The notes under the pieces were generated by a model that had not been told where the DNA came from, did not search any database, and worked only from the letters and a program-made list of their open reading frames with translations. Source: an uncultured Eubacteriales bacterium (lineage in GTDB: Bacteria > Bacillota > Clostridia > Lachnospirales > Lachnospiraceae). Taken from it: 37,577 nt of DNA. The first letter of the stretch is position 1, and every line of letters begins with the position of its first letter. The translations under genes and the position numbers were made by a program. Of this stretch, positions 7,962 through 15,601 are shown piece by piece. The stretch lies in the NCBI GenBank assembly GCA_900317095.1, contig ONFL01000114.1, positions 1-37,577 of the forward strand, written 5' to 3'.

Positions 7962-8852
7962 TCAGGCAAGCTGCAGACCGAAGTCCTTCATAGCCTTCTT
8001 CAGAAGTTCCAGATGTTCCGGTTCCATCTCGGTCAGAGGGAGACGCAGCGGGCCGGCTTCCCATCCGAGCAGGCTGACAGCTGTTTTTACCGGGATCGGA
8101 TTGACTTCACAGAAGAGAGCATGGATCAGAGGGATGGACTTAAGCTGCATCTGACAGCTCTCTTTTACATTGCCGGCCAGATACTGGACGACCATGTCAT
8201 GGGTGAATTTCGGAGCAATGTTGGCAAGAACGGATATAACGCCGATGCCGCCGAGGGAGAGGATGGGAACGACCTGGTCGTCGTTGCCGGAATAGAGATC
8301 TATGTCTCCCTGGGCCAGGTTCATCAGCGTCGCGATCTGGGAAATATTGCCGCTGGCTTCCTTTATGCCGACGATATTGTCACAGGTGCGGGCCAGCTCC
8401 GCCGCGGTGGCGGGTTCAATGTTGAGACCGGTTCTGCTCTGCACATTGTAAAGAATGATGGGCAGGTCAGTCTTCTTGGCGATCTCGGTATAATGATGGA
8501 TAAGTCCCTTCTGGGTTGCCTTGTTGTAATAAGGGGTAACGATCAGGGCACCGTCCACGCCTGCCTTCTGGGCTTCGCTTGTCAGGTAGATGGCCGTCTC
8601 GGTGCTGTTGGAGCCGGTACCGGCTATAACCGGAACACGGTGGTCTACGAAGGAGACGGCAGCCCGGATGGCTTCTGTGTGCTCTTCCTCGGAAAGGGTG
8701 GAGGATTCACCTGTGGTTCCGCAGATAATGATAGCATCGGCGCCGCTGCTGATCTGAAAATCTATCAGCTCGCGCAGCTTATCATAGTTGACTGCCTGAT
8801 CCGGGTTCATAGGGGTGATGATTGCTGTACCTGATCCTGTAAAAATTGCCAT
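7962..8852 (-). CDS. dapA: 4-hydroxy-tetrahydrodipicolinate synthase DapA
   Basis: First committed step of lysine and diaminopimelate synthesis: condenses pyruvate with aspartate semialdehyde in the cytosol. The 296-residue TIM barrel has GTTGE at 45-49, the catalytic Tyr135 (ILYNVQSRTG) and the Schiff-base Lys164 (GIKEASG). The usual YNVPxRTG loop reads YNVQSRTG here, a conservative oddity. The start is supported by GAGAGGA nine bases upstream. It is transcribed alone from its own promoter behind a lysine riboswitch and terminator, while dapB is 4 kb away with its own promoter, so feedback control at the entry step probably does not extend to dapB. Identification is secure. Confidence 0.97.
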   Translation of the reverse strand: MAIFTGSGTAIITPMNPDQAVNYDKLRELIDFQISSGADAIIICGTTGESSTLSEEEHTEAIRAAVSFVDHRVPVIAGTGSNSTETAIYLTSEAQKAGVDGALIVTPYYNKATQKGLIHHYTEIAKKTDLPIILYNVQSRTGLNIEPATAAELARTCDNIVGIKEASGNISQIATLMNLAQGDIDLYSGNDDQVVPILSLGGIGVISVLANIAPKFTHDMVVQYLAGNVKESCQMQLKSIPLIHALFCEVNPIPVKTAVSLLGWEAGPLRLPLTEMEPEHLELLKKAMKDFGLQLA

Positions 8853-9020
8853 GTGATTTTCCTCTCTTTCTCCGGCCTGCTGATGTCAGGCCGGTCCGCC
8901 TGGCGGCGGGTTGCGTGCGGGAGCGGCCCCGCAGTCTTTCTGCAGTGGTGTGAGGTCAATCGAGTCGGAAGGCCCGTCCTCTCCGCGGATGAAAGACTGA
9001 TCCGGGGAGAGACGGGAACA

Positions 9021-9050
9021 AAAGAAAAAAGCCGGTGCTGTGCCGGCTTC
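9021..9050 (-). terminator. Riboswitch-controlled terminator ahead of dapA
   Basis: On the minus strand AAGCCGG and CCGGCTT (within 9029-9049) form a 7-bp stem closed by a 7-base loop, followed by a T-rich run (9021-9030). It lies between the lysine aptamer and dapA, about 170 bases ahead of the start codon, so it fits premature termination when lysine is abundant. Confidence 0.85.
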
Positions 9051-9069
9051 ATAAAAAATCGTGGTTCGA

Positions 9070-9247
9070 AATTCCTCAAGCAGCACTCCATCAAATGATG
9101 ACAGTCATACAGTTCTTTGCTGTATGCCCAGCTCCCGTTCCCTTCAGGAAGAACAGAAACTTCGGCCTGCATGCCTTTCTCAATGCCTTCTTCTGTACCT
9201 GGATACATCCGGCATGATACTGATCAATTAGGCGCCTCTACTTAATT
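9070..9247 (-). promoter_or_regulatory. Lysine riboswitch (L box) aptamer
   Basis: The minus-strand leader of dapA shows the conserved lysine-aptamer elements in order: AGAGGCGC just after the P1 5' strand, then AGTAT, CCGAAG (near 9161-9166), CTGG, a CATACAG/CTGTATG hairpin, ACTGTCATCA and TGGAGTGCT. P1 is formed by AAGTAG (9238-9243) with CTGCTT (9078-9083), and AATT on both outer flanks could extend it. A terminator follows 30 bases on. Lysine binding would stabilise P1 and favour termination. No start codon in this stretch has support as a protein gene. Confidence 0.87.
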
Positions 9248-9256
9248 GTTGAAATT

Positions 9257-9285
9257 ATCGTAACACTGCCTGCCATGAATGTCAA
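9257..9285 (-). promoter_or_regulatory. Promoter of the lysine riboswitch-dapA transcript
   Basis: Minus-strand TTGACA (9280-9285), 17 bases, TACGAT (9257-9262). Transcription would start about ten bases before the P1 stem of the aptamer. It is the only strong promoter in the gap between dapA and the adenosyltransferase gene. Confidence 0.78.
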
Positions 9286-9315
9286 CATGTAAAATGGGGA
9301 AGCCGGCCGGAGCGG

Positions 9316-9825
9316 TCAGTCTTCCATGTCCGCTTCTGTATCCTTGACGACATCAAAGCGGCATATATAATCTGCGTAATCTGCCAGTTCCGGGGGCAGG
9401 TTCCTCCCTGTCAGGATCAGCTCTGCATGACTGTTATTGCTGCGGATGATATCAATGATATCCTGGCAGCTGATGATGCCCAGGTCTGCCAGGCCAAGGA
9501 TCTCATCCAGGACCAGAACGTCGCATTCCCCGATGCGCAGGACCTTTCTGGCAAAATTCACACCGTTGCGGATATTGATGGCCTCTTCTTTGCGGCTCTG
9601 CTCGGGAAGGTTCTCATAATAGCCCTTCTCGCGTTCAAAGCGGAACACCTTAATATCCGGTTCAAGGTTCTTATAATAATCCAGCTTTCCGGTCATACGT
9701 CCCTTCAGAAACTGGATGACAAAGACCTCTCTGCCTTCGCTGGCGCAGACAAGAGCCCTGCCGATCGCGCAGGTGGATTTGCCTCTGCCCTCTCCGTAAT
9801 AAATCCTTACTAGATGCTTCTTCAT
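9316..9825 (-). CDS. Cob(I)alamin/cob(I)yrinic acid a,c-diamide adenosyltransferase (CobO/BtuR family)
   Basis: Transfers the 5'-deoxyadenosyl group of ATP to reduced corrinoid, producing adenosylcobalamin-type cofactors. The 169-residue protein has a P-loop GEGRGKST at 11-18, the VLVLDEILGLADLGII segment, and LILTGRNLPPELADYADYIC near the end, all typical of CobO. A start 33 bases upstream is possible but AAAGGAG sits seven bases ahead of the chosen ATG. It is 48 bases downstream of the SSB-like gene on the same strand and probably co-transcribed. No other cobalamin genes or cobalamin riboswitch are in the window, so it may serve salvage or be a stand-alone copy. Confidence 0.92.
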   Translation of the reverse strand: MKKHLVRIYYGEGRGKSTCAIGRALVCASEGREVFVIQFLKGRMTGKLDYYKNLEPDIKVFRFEREKGYYENLPEQSRKEEAINIRNGVNFARKVLRIGECDVLVLDEILGLADLGIISCQDIIDIIRSNNSHAELILTGRNLPPELADYADYICRFDVVKDTEADMED

Positions 9826-9873
9826 AATTTCTCCTTTGAATATTATTTTTAATACCACATATGAGATATTACG

Positions 9874-10533
9874 TCAAGAGGAGACCGCGGCCGGACATTC
9901 CATGCGCGCGACCGAGATCTCATAGGCAGTTTTTTCTATGTAATCCCGGCTGCCGCCGTCCTCCGGAAGAAGACTTTTATGGTAGATCCGGCTCTGGATC
10001 CGCCCCCAGATCCGGACATGGGCGCCGCTCTTCATGCTCTGTGCGGCGCGGGCGTTGGTGCCCCAGCAGATGCAGGGCAGATAATCTGATTTGTTATAGG
10101 CTCTTCCAACGGCCAGCAGCATCTCTGCAATCTCCCGGCCGCGGGGCGTCAGCCGGTAGATAGGGTCACGGCAGACATAGCCGTCCAGGTAGATATCGTT
10201 GCGGCTGCAGGTGGCAGGCCCGCTGCGGCCGAGAAAGGAAAGTTCTGTGACGAAAACCTGCAGGATCAGGTGATTGCGGCCCTGCTCATGCTGCGTCCAT
10301 GACCGGTACTGGCCCCGGATCTGGATGCGCTGCCCCAGGCAGTGCATGTCTGATCCGAGGATCCTGCCCGGGATCAGGATCGGGATCCGGTCCAGCAGAC
10401 CGCTGCGGCGGGCGACGCTGAGAACTGTGCTGTAGAAATCCTCCCCATAAGCGCTGTGACTCATCGTCAGCGGCTGCAGGACGGTTCCCGACATGATAAC
10501 CTGATTGTGTTCCCATTTTCTTGAAGATGACAT
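9874..10533 (-). CDS. SSB-like protein with two probable OB units
   Basis: A 219-residue protein I recognise as a Lachnospiraceae-type 'single-stranded DNA-binding protein'. It does not look like canonical SSB: it has no acidic DDDIPF-type C-terminal tip. The sequence appears to contain two OB-like units: about 10-105 (VIMSGTVLQPL..., IQIRGQYRSWTQHEQ, LILQVFVTELSFL) and about 112-210 (IYLDGYVCRDPIYRLTPRG, SDYLPCICWGTNAR, VRIWGRIQSRIY, TAYEISVARME). The second unit has the stronger resemblance to SSB/PriB domains. GGGAGG lies 12 bases before the ATG, a rather long spacing. The adenosyltransferase gene follows. DNA binding is inferred from family, and its role relative to the replicative SSB is unknown. 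Confidence 0.8.
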   Translation of the reverse strand: MSSSRKWEHNQVIMSGTVLQPLTMSHSAYGEDFYSTVLSVARRSGLLDRIPILIPGRILGSDMHCLGQRIQIRGQYRSWTQHEQGRNHLILQVFVTELSFLGRSGPATCSRNDIYLDGYVCRDPIYRLTPRGREIAEMLLAVGRAYNKSDYLPCICWGTNARAAQSMKSGAHVRIWGRIQSRIYHKSLLPEDGGSRDYIEKTAYEISVARMECPAAVSS

Positions 10534-10862
10534 ATGTAATTTCAGCCTCCCTGTCTCATTCGTTTATCTGTTTTCCTGCAGCATAGGCCTTTGCTGATCT
10601 GTTTTTACTTTAGCATCGGATCTGCGGACAGGAAATCATTCTCTTTCGGGGAAATTCGACAGCTTTCGCTGCTATTCGCCATTTTTCGGCAGATGCGGTC
10701 GTAATCCTCCTTTGCCCGGCTGTTTTTGTACTGTTTGCAAAAAAATTCTTGAAAAAGATTATTCAAATTGCTATGATATATAACGTTGAAAAATTTGCTG
10801 ATACATTAACAAGGAAGAAAAAAGCCGGAACGCCCGGCCGATCATCGAAGGAAGGATACTGT
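10534..10862. other. Divergent intergenic region between the SSB-like gene and typA
   Basis: 329 bases without a supported gene. It holds the typA promoter and leader at the right end. A possible weak minus-strand promoter for the SSB-like gene has an extended -10 TGC-TAAAGT (-10 at 10607-10612) but a poor -35. A short CAGC/GCTG hairpin lies near 10661-10672. I see no further structure. Confidence 0.5.
10749..10777 (+). promoter_or_regulatory. Promoter for typA
   Basis: TTGAAA (10749-10754), 17 bases, TATGAT (10772-10777), leaving a leader of roughly 80 bases before the start at 10863. Confidence 0.72.
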
Positions 10863-12689
10863 ATGAATAAGAAACGTGAAGATATCAGGAATGTTGCCAT
10901 CATTGCCCATGTCGATCACGGTAAGACAACGCTTGTGGATCAGCTGCTCCGTCAGAGCGGGGTATTCCGCAGCAATCAGGTTGTCCAGGAGCGGGTAATG
11001 GACTCCAATGATATTGAGCGTGAGAGAGGCATTACGATTCTTTCCAAGAATACGGCGGTATATTACAAGGATACAAAGATCAATATCGTCGATACTCCCG
11101 GACATGCTGATTTCGGCGGCGAGGTAGAGCGTGTTCTTAAGATGGTGGACGGGGTTATCCTGGTCGTCGATGCCTTTGAGGGACCGATGCCGCAGACGAG
11201 ATTCGTTCTGCAGAAGGCACTGGCACTGGATCTGGCTGTCATCGTTTGTATAAATAAGATAGACCGTCCGGAGGCCCGTCCTGAGGAAGTAATAGATGAG
11301 GTCCTGGAGCTGCTCATTGATCTGGATGCCAGCGATGAACAGCTGGACTGCCCCTTCGTATTCGCGTCTGCCAAGGATGGTGTCGCCATGTACAATATCG
11401 GCGATGAACCCAAGGATATGAAGCCGCTTTTTGAGACCATCTTAAAACATATCCCGGCACCTGAGGGTGATCCGGACAAGGGCCTGCAGGTGCTGATCAG
11501 CACCATAGATTACAATGAATATGTAGGCCGCATCGGAATCGGCAAGGTTTCAAACGGCAGCATCCGGGTCAATCAGGACGCTGTCATCGTCAACCACCAC
11601 GACCCGGACAAGTTCCGCAAGGTCCGCATCAGCAAGCTTTACGAGTTTGAGGGCCTGAACAAGGTGGATGTCGAGGAGGCCAGGATCGGTTCTATTGTTG
11701 CCATTTCCGGCATAGATGATCTGCACATCGGAGATACGGTCTGCTCACCGGAGGATCCTCAGTCCATTCCTTTCCAGAAGATCACAGAGCCGACCATTTC
11801 CATGAATTTCATGGTCAACGACAGCCCGCTGGCAGGCACCGAGGGCAAATATGTCACATCCCGCCATCTGCGCGACCGTCTTTACCGCGAGCTGAACACC
11901 GATGTCAGCCTGCGGGTAGAGGACACGGACAATACCGACTGCTTCAAGGTTTCCGGACGAGGCGAGCTGCATCTGTCTGTCCTGATAGAGAATATGCGCC
12001 GGGAGGGCTACGAATTCGCGGTCAGCAAGGCTGAAGTTATCTATAAGACCGATGACAACGGCAAGCTGCTGGAGCCCATGGAGCTGGCCTACGTCGATGT
12101 GCCGGAAGAATTCTCTGGCGTTGTTATTGAGAAGCTGAGCTTCCGCAAGGGCGAGCTGCAGACCATGTCCCGGGTAAATGACGGCAACTCCCGCCTGGTC
12201 TTCTCCATTCCTTCCCGCGGACTGATCGGCTATCGGGACGAGTTTATGACCGATACAAAGGGCAACGGCATTATTAACACCATTTTCGACAAATACGGTC
12301 CCTACAAGGGCGACATAGCCTACCGTAAGACAGGTTCCCTGATCGCCTTCGAGGCTGGCGAGAGCATCACATACGGCCTCTTTAATGCCCAGATGCGGGG
12401 TCCCCTTTTCATAGGACCCGGCGTCAAGGTTTACCAGGGCATGGTCGTCGGCGAGAATCCCAAGGGCGGTGATATAGAGCTCAATGTCTGCAAGAAGAAG
12501 CAGATGACCAATACCCGTTCCGCCGGATCCGATGACGCGCTCAAGCTTGTTCCGCCCAAGCAGATGAGTCTGGAGCAGGCACTTGATTTCATTGAGAACG
12601 ATGAGCTTGTCGAGGTAACACCCAAGAGCTTCCGCATCCGTAAGAAGATCCTTGATCCCAAGCAGAGAATGCGCGCAAATAAAAGATAA
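10863..12689 (+). CDS. typA: Ribosome-associated translational GTPase TypA/BipA
   Basis: EF-G-like GTPase that binds 70S ribosomes and supports ribosome assembly and stress adaptation. 608 residues from the chosen ATG, the normal length. The G domain shows [10 protein letters not shown] (G1, 15-24), RERGITI (G2), DTPGHADF (G3), NKID (G4) and SAKDG (G5). EF-G-like domains II, III and V follow, then the BipA-specific C-terminal domain with [12 protein letters not shown]-like [15 protein letters not shown] and [19 protein letters not shown]. An open frame extends 114 bases further upstream, but it runs through the promoter and lacks a ribosome site, whereas AAGGAAGG precedes 10863. It is monocistronic, with a strong terminator after it. 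Confidence 0.97.
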   Translation: MNKKREDIRNVAIIAHVDHGKTTLVDQLLRQSGVFRSNQVVQERVMDSNDIERERGITILSKNTAVYYKDTKINIVDTPGHADFGGEVERVLKMVDGVILVVDAFEGPMPQTRFVLQKALALDLAVIVCINKIDRPEARPEEVIDEVLELLIDLDASDEQLDCPFVFASAKDGVAMYNIGDEPKDMKPLFETILKHIPAPEGDPDKGLQVLISTIDYNEYVGRIGIGKVSNGSIRVNQDAVIVNHHDPDKFRKVRISKLYEFEGLNKVDVEEARIGSIVAISGIDDLHIGDTVCSPEDPQSIPFQKITEPTISMNFMVNDSPLAGTEGKYVTSRHLRDRLYRELNTDVSLRVEDTDNTDCFKVSGRGELHLSVLIENMRREGYEFAVSKAEVIYKTDDNGKLLEPMELAYVDVPEEFSGVVIEKLSFRKGELQTMSRVNDGNSRLVFSIPSRGLIGYRDEFMTDTKGNGIINTIFDKYGPYKGDIAYRKTGSLIAFEAGESITYGLFNAQMRGPLFIGPGVKVYQGMVVGENPKGGDIELNVCKKKQMTNTRSAGSDDALKLVPPKQMSLEQALDFIENDELVEVTPKSFRIRKKILDPKQRMRANKR

Positions 12690-12705
12690 TAATTTATATG
12701 AAGCA

Positions 12706-12742
12706 GCCTCTTTCCGGCCGGCAGCCGGAAGGGGGCTTTTTT
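12706..12742 (+). terminator. Terminator after typA
   Basis: GCCTCTTTCCGG and CCGGAAGGGGGC form a 12-bp stem with G-U pairs and a 7-base loop, followed by six T. Confidence 0.9.
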
Positions 12743-12747
12743 CAGGA

Positions 12748-12776
12748 TTGCAGACAACTTTAACTTGGTTTACAAT
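12748..12776 (+). promoter_or_regulatory. Promoter for dapB
   Basis: TTGCAG (12748-12753), 17 bases, TACAAT (12771-12776), about 50 bases ahead of dapB. The -35 box is weak. Confidence 0.55.
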
Positions 12777-12828
12777 GAACTCATAAATGTGAAATGAGAA
12801 ACCATGTAATATCGGAAAGGGGTTTCGT

Positions 12829-13587
12829 ATGATAAGAGTAATCCTGCACGGCGCCAGCGGCGCCATGGGTAAAGTAATCGCCGGCCTGGCCCAGGACCGG
12901 GATGATATGAAGATCGTCGCGGGCATAGACCGCAATGCGGTTCAGACAGGCGCTTTTCCTGTCTATGAGCAGCCCCGGCTGTGCCTGGAGGAGGCAGATG
13001 TGATCGTGGATTTCTCCGCTGCCGCGGCAGTAGACGGTCTGCTGGATTGGGCAGTAGAGAGAAAGCTTCCGCTGGTCCTGTGTACAACAGGGCTTTCCGA
13101 CCGGCAGCTGCAGGCAGTCCAGAAGGCTTCTGAGCAGATCCCGGTGCTGCGGTCTGCCAATATGTCAGTGGGTGTGAATGTTCTTTTTACGCTGGCAGCG
13201 CAGGCGGCCAGGATCCTCTCGGAGAGAGGCTACGATATTGAGATTCTGGAAAAGCATCACAACCGCAAGCTGGACGCGCCCTCCGGAACTGCCCTGGCCA
13301 TAGCGGATGCCATGAATGAGGCTGTAGACGGCCGTTACAGCTATACACTTGACCGGTCTGCCAGAAGGCAGAAGAGAGATCCGGATGAGATCGGGATCCA
13401 GTCTGTGCGCGGCGGCACCATTGTCGGGGAACATGATGTCATGTTCTGCGGCCTGGACGAAGTGATCGAGATCAGGCATACAGCCTATTCAAGGGCCATT
13501 TTCGGAAAAGGCGCCCTGGACGCGGCGGCCTTTCTTGCCGGAAAGCAGGCCGGCATGTATCAGATGAAGGATGTCCTCGGCCTTTGA
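12829..13587 (+). CDS. dapB: 4-hydroxy-tetrahydrodipicolinate reductase DapB
   Basis: NAD(P)H-dependent reduction of the DapA product in lysine/diaminopimelate synthesis. 252 residues, the usual size. The Rossmann motif HGASGAMGK is at 7-15, the DapB signature EKHHNRKLDAPSGTA at about 141-155 (catalytic His143/His144 and Lys147), and GGTIVGEHDVMF follows. AAAGG lies ahead of the ATG. It has its own promoter and no lysine riboswitch, in contrast to dapA. fbp starts 25 bases after the stop, suggesting a dapB-fbp-nadE transcript that links cell-wall precursor supply with central metabolism only by position. Confidence 0.97.
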   Translation: MIRVILHGASGAMGKVIAGLAQDRDDMKIVAGIDRNAVQTGAFPVYEQPRLCLEEADVIVDFSAAAAVDGLLDWAVERKLPLVLCTTGLSDRQLQAVQKASEQIPVLRSANMSVGVNVLFTLAAQAARILSERGYDIEILEKHHNRKLDAPSGTALAIADAMNEAVDGRYSYTLDRSARRQKRDPDEIGIQSVRGGTIVGEHDVMFCGLDEVIEIRHTAYSRAIFGKGALDAAAFLAGKQAGMYQMKDVLGL

Positions 13588-13612
13588 TGCCGGGATCTGC
13601 AGAGGGGGAAGT

Positions 13613-15595
13613 ATGGAAAAAGCAAAGACAAATGAACTGAGACTGCGTTACCTGAATCTGCTGGCGGAGAAATATCCTACCATCGCCGCGGCATCTACGG
13701 AGATCATAAATCTCAAGGCTATCCTCAGCCTGCCCAAGGGCACGGAGCATGCGCTCAGCGATATCCATGGCGAGGCAGAGGCTTTTGTACATGTGCTCAA
13801 GAACGGTTCGGGAGCGGTTCGGGCAAAGATAGACGAGGAATTCGGCAGTGAGCTGAGCATTCGTGACAAGAAGCAGCTGGCGACCCTGATCTACTATCCG
13901 GAGGAGAAGCTGCAGCTGCTGCTGGAGAATGAGGAAGATCCGACAGATTTCTACAAGACCATGTTCAGCCGCCTGATCCGGGTCTGCCGGCGCAGCCAGA
14001 CAAAGTACACCCGGTCCAAGGTTCGTAAGGCCATGCCCGCTGATTTCCAGTACATTATGGAGGAGCTGATCTATGAGCAGTCAGATGTTGCCAACAAGGA
14101 GGCATACTATGACCAGATCGTAACCAGCATCATCGGGATCGGCAGGGCCAGAGAGTTCATCATTGCCATGTGCAATCTGATCCAGAGGCTGGTCGTAGAC
14201 CATCTGCATATTGTCGGAGATATTTTCGACCGTGGTCCCAGCCCGGCAAAGATCATGGACCTGCTCATGGACTATCATTCTGTCGACATCCAGTGGGGGA
14301 ATCACGACATTCTCTGGATGGGCGCGGCCAGCGGCCAGCAGGCCTGCATTGCCAATGTACTCCGTATCAGTGCCCGCTACGGCAATCTGGATGCCCTGGA
14401 GGATGACTACGGCATCAATGTGATGCCGCTGGCGAATTTTGCTTCCTCTGTATACGGGGATGATCCCTGCGAAGATTTTTATGTTCATCACCTGAAGAGA
14501 GAAGAGGTTCAGGTCAGCCAGGTAGAGGAAAGGCTTGACGTGGTCATGCATAAAGCCATTTCCATCATTCAGTTTAAGCTGGAAGGCCAGCTGATCATGC
14601 GTCATCCCGAATATCACATGGAGCACCGTCTGCTTCTGGACAAGGTGGATTACAGCCGCGGCGTGATCACCATAGACGGGAAGGAATATGAGCTCAATGA
14701 CAAGAATTTCCCGACCATTGATCCGGCTGATCCCTATGCGCTGACGGAGGAAGAGGCAGATGTCATGCACAGGCTGACCCACGCCTTTACCCACTGCGAG
14801 CGCCTGCAGAAGCATATCCGCTTCCTTTTCAAAAAAGGCAGCATGTATCTGTGCTACAATGACAACCTCTATTATCACGGCTGTATTCCCTTTAACGAGG
14901 ACGGAACATTCCGCGAGGTCGATCTGGACGGGCACAGGCTGTCAGGAAAGGCCCTGTTCGATTTTCTGGAGGAATGGGCGCGCAAGGGCTTTTATCTGGA
15001 AAAGGGAGATCCCGACAAGACCTACGGCGCGGATCTCATGTGGTATACCTGGTCCAATCAGAATTCTCCTCTGTTCGGCAAGGACAGGATGGCGACCTAC
15101 GAGCGGTATTTTATAGATGATAAGGCCACGCATGAGGAGCACAAGGATTATTATTACAGGCTGATAGAAGATGAGAATATCTGCCGCATGATCCTGCGGG
15201 AATTTCATATGGATCCGCAGATCTCTCATATTGTGAACGGCCATGTTCCTGTCAAAATAAAGAAGGGAGAGAGCCCCCTGAAGGCCAACGGCAGGCTGCT
15301 GATGATAGACGGCGGCTTCTCCAGGGCTTATCAGGATACGACCGGCATAGCCGGCTACACGCTGATCTATAATTCCTACGGCCTCAAGCTTGTTACCCTG
15401 GATCCTTTCGAGAGCCGGGAAAAGGCTATAAAGGAGGAAACAGATATTCAGTCCGATATCCGGGTGGTCGCCCATGTTTCCAGGAGAAAGATGGTAGGAG
15501 ATACCGACAAAGGACACCAGCTGCAGAAGGATGTAGACAGTCTGATGGAGCTGCTGGCGGCTTACAGGAGCGGTGAGATCCGCGAGCGGGGCTGA
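13613..15595 (+). CDS. fbp: Fructose-1,6-bisphosphatase, class III (Firmicute type)
   Basis: Hydrolyses fructose-1,6-bisphosphate to fructose-6-phosphate for gluconeogenesis. 660 residues, close to the roughly 670 of Bacillus Fbp. The metallophosphatase motifs are visible: DIHGE (Asp50, His52), GDIFDRG (Asp203, Arg207 region) and GNHD (229-232, WGNHDILWMGAASG). Later metal-ligand candidates lie in the VNGHVPVKIKKGE segment. An in-frame ATG 42 bases upstream overlaps dapB; the chosen start follows AGAGGGGG. nadE begins six bases past the stop, so translation is probably coupled. Confidence 0.96.
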   Translation: MEKAKTNELRLRYLNLLAEKYPTIAAASTEIINLKAILSLPKGTEHALSDIHGEAEAFVHVLKNGSGAVRAKIDEEFGSELSIRDKKQLATLIYYPEEKLQLLLENEEDPTDFYKTMFSRLIRVCRRSQTKYTRSKVRKAMPADFQYIMEELIYEQSDVANKEAYYDQIVTSIIGIGRAREFIIAMCNLIQRLVVDHLHIVGDIFDRGPSPAKIMDLLMDYHSVDIQWGNHDILWMGAASGQQACIANVLRISARYGNLDALEDDYGINVMPLANFASSVYGDDPCEDFYVHHLKREEVQVSQVEERLDVVMHKAISIIQFKLEGQLIMRHPEYHMEHRLLLDKVDYSRGVITIDGKEYELNDKNFPTIDPADPYALTEEEADVMHRLTHAFTHCERLQKHIRFLFKKGSMYLCYNDNLYYHGCIPFNEDGTFREVDLDGHRLSGKALFDFLEEWARKGFYLEKGDPDKTYGADLMWYTWSNQNSPLFGKDRMATYERYFIDDKATHEEHKDYYYRLIEDENICRMILREFHMDPQISHIVNGHVPVKIKKGESPLKANGRLLMIDGGFSRAYQDTTGIAGYTLIYNSYGLKLVTLDPFESREKAIKEETDIQSDIRVVAHVSRRKMVGDTDKGHQLQKDVDSLMELLAAYRSGEIRERG

Positions 15596-15601
15596 TAGAA
15601 T

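Noticed and set aside
8807-9208. A 133-codon minus-strand open frame upstream of dapA.
   Set aside because: It crosses the lysine aptamer, the terminator hairpin and the dapA start; the sequence is explained as regulatory RNA.
10749-10862. N-terminal extension of typA by 38 codons.
   Set aside because: It would run through the promoter, has no ribosome site and no family similarity; 10863 has a good Shine-Dalgarno.
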